Shown here: positions 6,922-7,099 of the stretch, piece after piece
Layout of the letters: each line of letters begins with the position of its first letter
Numbering within the stretch: position 1 is the stretch's first letter
From: Cyanothece sp. UBA12306
GTDB lineage: Bacteria; Cyanobacteriota; Cyanobacteriia; Cyanobacteriales; Microcystaceae
Length of the DNA stretch: 7,099 bases
Direction: 5' to 3'
Assembly (NCBI GenBank): GCA_003448685.1
Contig: DLXW01000365.1
Location: 829-7,927, forward strand
Notes under the pieces: generated by a model
The model's database searches: none
Told to the model about the DNA's origin: nothing
Seen by the model: the letters and a program-made list of their open reading frames with translations, nothing else
Translations under genes and position numbers: made by a program

Positions 6922-7099
6922 ATGAGCCAAATAAAAACAATTTCAGGACCTGGTATTCCCCTAATAGGGGATGATATTGATACCGATCGCATCGTTCCGG
7001 CGCGATTTTTGCGTTGTGTTACCTTCGACGGTTTAGGTCAACAAGTCTTTGTTGATGATCGCGCCCAATTGAAGGGACAACACCCCTTTGATCAACCCC
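6922..7099 (+). CDS. leuD: 3-isopropylmalate dehydratase small subunit, 5' part only
   Basis: Only the first 59 codons are in the window; the rest lies beyond the right edge. The product is the small, swivel-domain subunit of isopropylmalate isomerase. With the iron-sulfur subunit LeuC it converts 2-isopropylmalate to 3-isopropylmalate in leucine synthesis in the cytosol. The signature [16 protein letters not shown] (16-31) is plain, followed by [12 protein letters not shown] (32-43) and HPFD (54-57), the form I know from cyanobacterial LeuD proteins. The ATG at 6922 has a strong Shine-Dalgarno. No terminator is seen in the 19 bases after the methyltransferase stop, so leuD may be read through from that gene. 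The codons look richer in G and C than in the left-hand membrane genes. Confidence 0.92.
   Translation, partial: MSQIKTISGPGIPLIGDDIDTDRIVPARFLRCVTFDGLGQQVFVDDRAQLKGQHPFDQP

Noticed and set aside
6918..6971. ATG at 6918 as a start
   Set aside because: It opens a different frame (MDEPNKNN...) that ends within about 20 codons; the LeuD frame begins at 6922.

Overview
The window looks like a piece of an AT-rich cyanobacterial chromosome. Three things point that way. Two intact copies of the cyanobacterial palindrome GCGATCGC (HIP1) lie inside genes. The leuD start and the two-domain histidine phosphatase read like cyanobacterial family members. The cut-off gene at the left edge resembles the long-N-terminus CPBP membrane proteases of cyanobacteria. 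The genus cannot be told; an AT-rich unicellular or pleurocapsalean-type lineage would fit.

Left part (1-4480), all on the minus strand, holds three membrane-protein genes. In transcription order they are: a GT-C-like multi-pass protein of unknown specificity (2912-4480); a GT39/ArnT-like glycosyltransferase (1217-2809); and a CPBP-type protein (1-1162), cut by the window edge before its presumed protease domain. The gaps are 102 and 54 bases. A good sigma70-type promoter sits just before the glycosyltransferase, so the genes need not form one transcript. The first two share a plan: an acidic D/E motif in the first extracytoplasmic loop, about a dozen membrane helices, and a soluble C-terminal domain. 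This suggests lipid-linked sugar transfer at the outer face of the membrane.

A divergent 86-base intergenic region (4481-4566) carries an inverted repeat and a Shine-Dalgarno site for the rightward gene.

Right part (4567-7099), on the plus strand, holds three genes. First is a tandem two-domain histidine phosphatase with a GTG start, followed by an intrinsic terminator. Next is a class I SAM-dependent methyltransferase whose longest reading frame starts inside that terminator, so the real start is almost certainly further in. Last is the first 59 codons of leuD, the small subunit of 3-isopropylmalate dehydratase, 19 bases after the methyltransferase and with a strong Shine-Dalgarno site.

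No tRNA, rRNA, CRISPR array, insertion sequence or phage gene was seen, and no gene-free stretch exceeds 300 bases. I see no convincing new multi-gene system. The most interesting points are the phosphatase with two apparently intact active sites and a resemblance to plant CA1P phosphatase, the uncharacterised GT-C-like protein, and the start-site correction in the methyltransferase.
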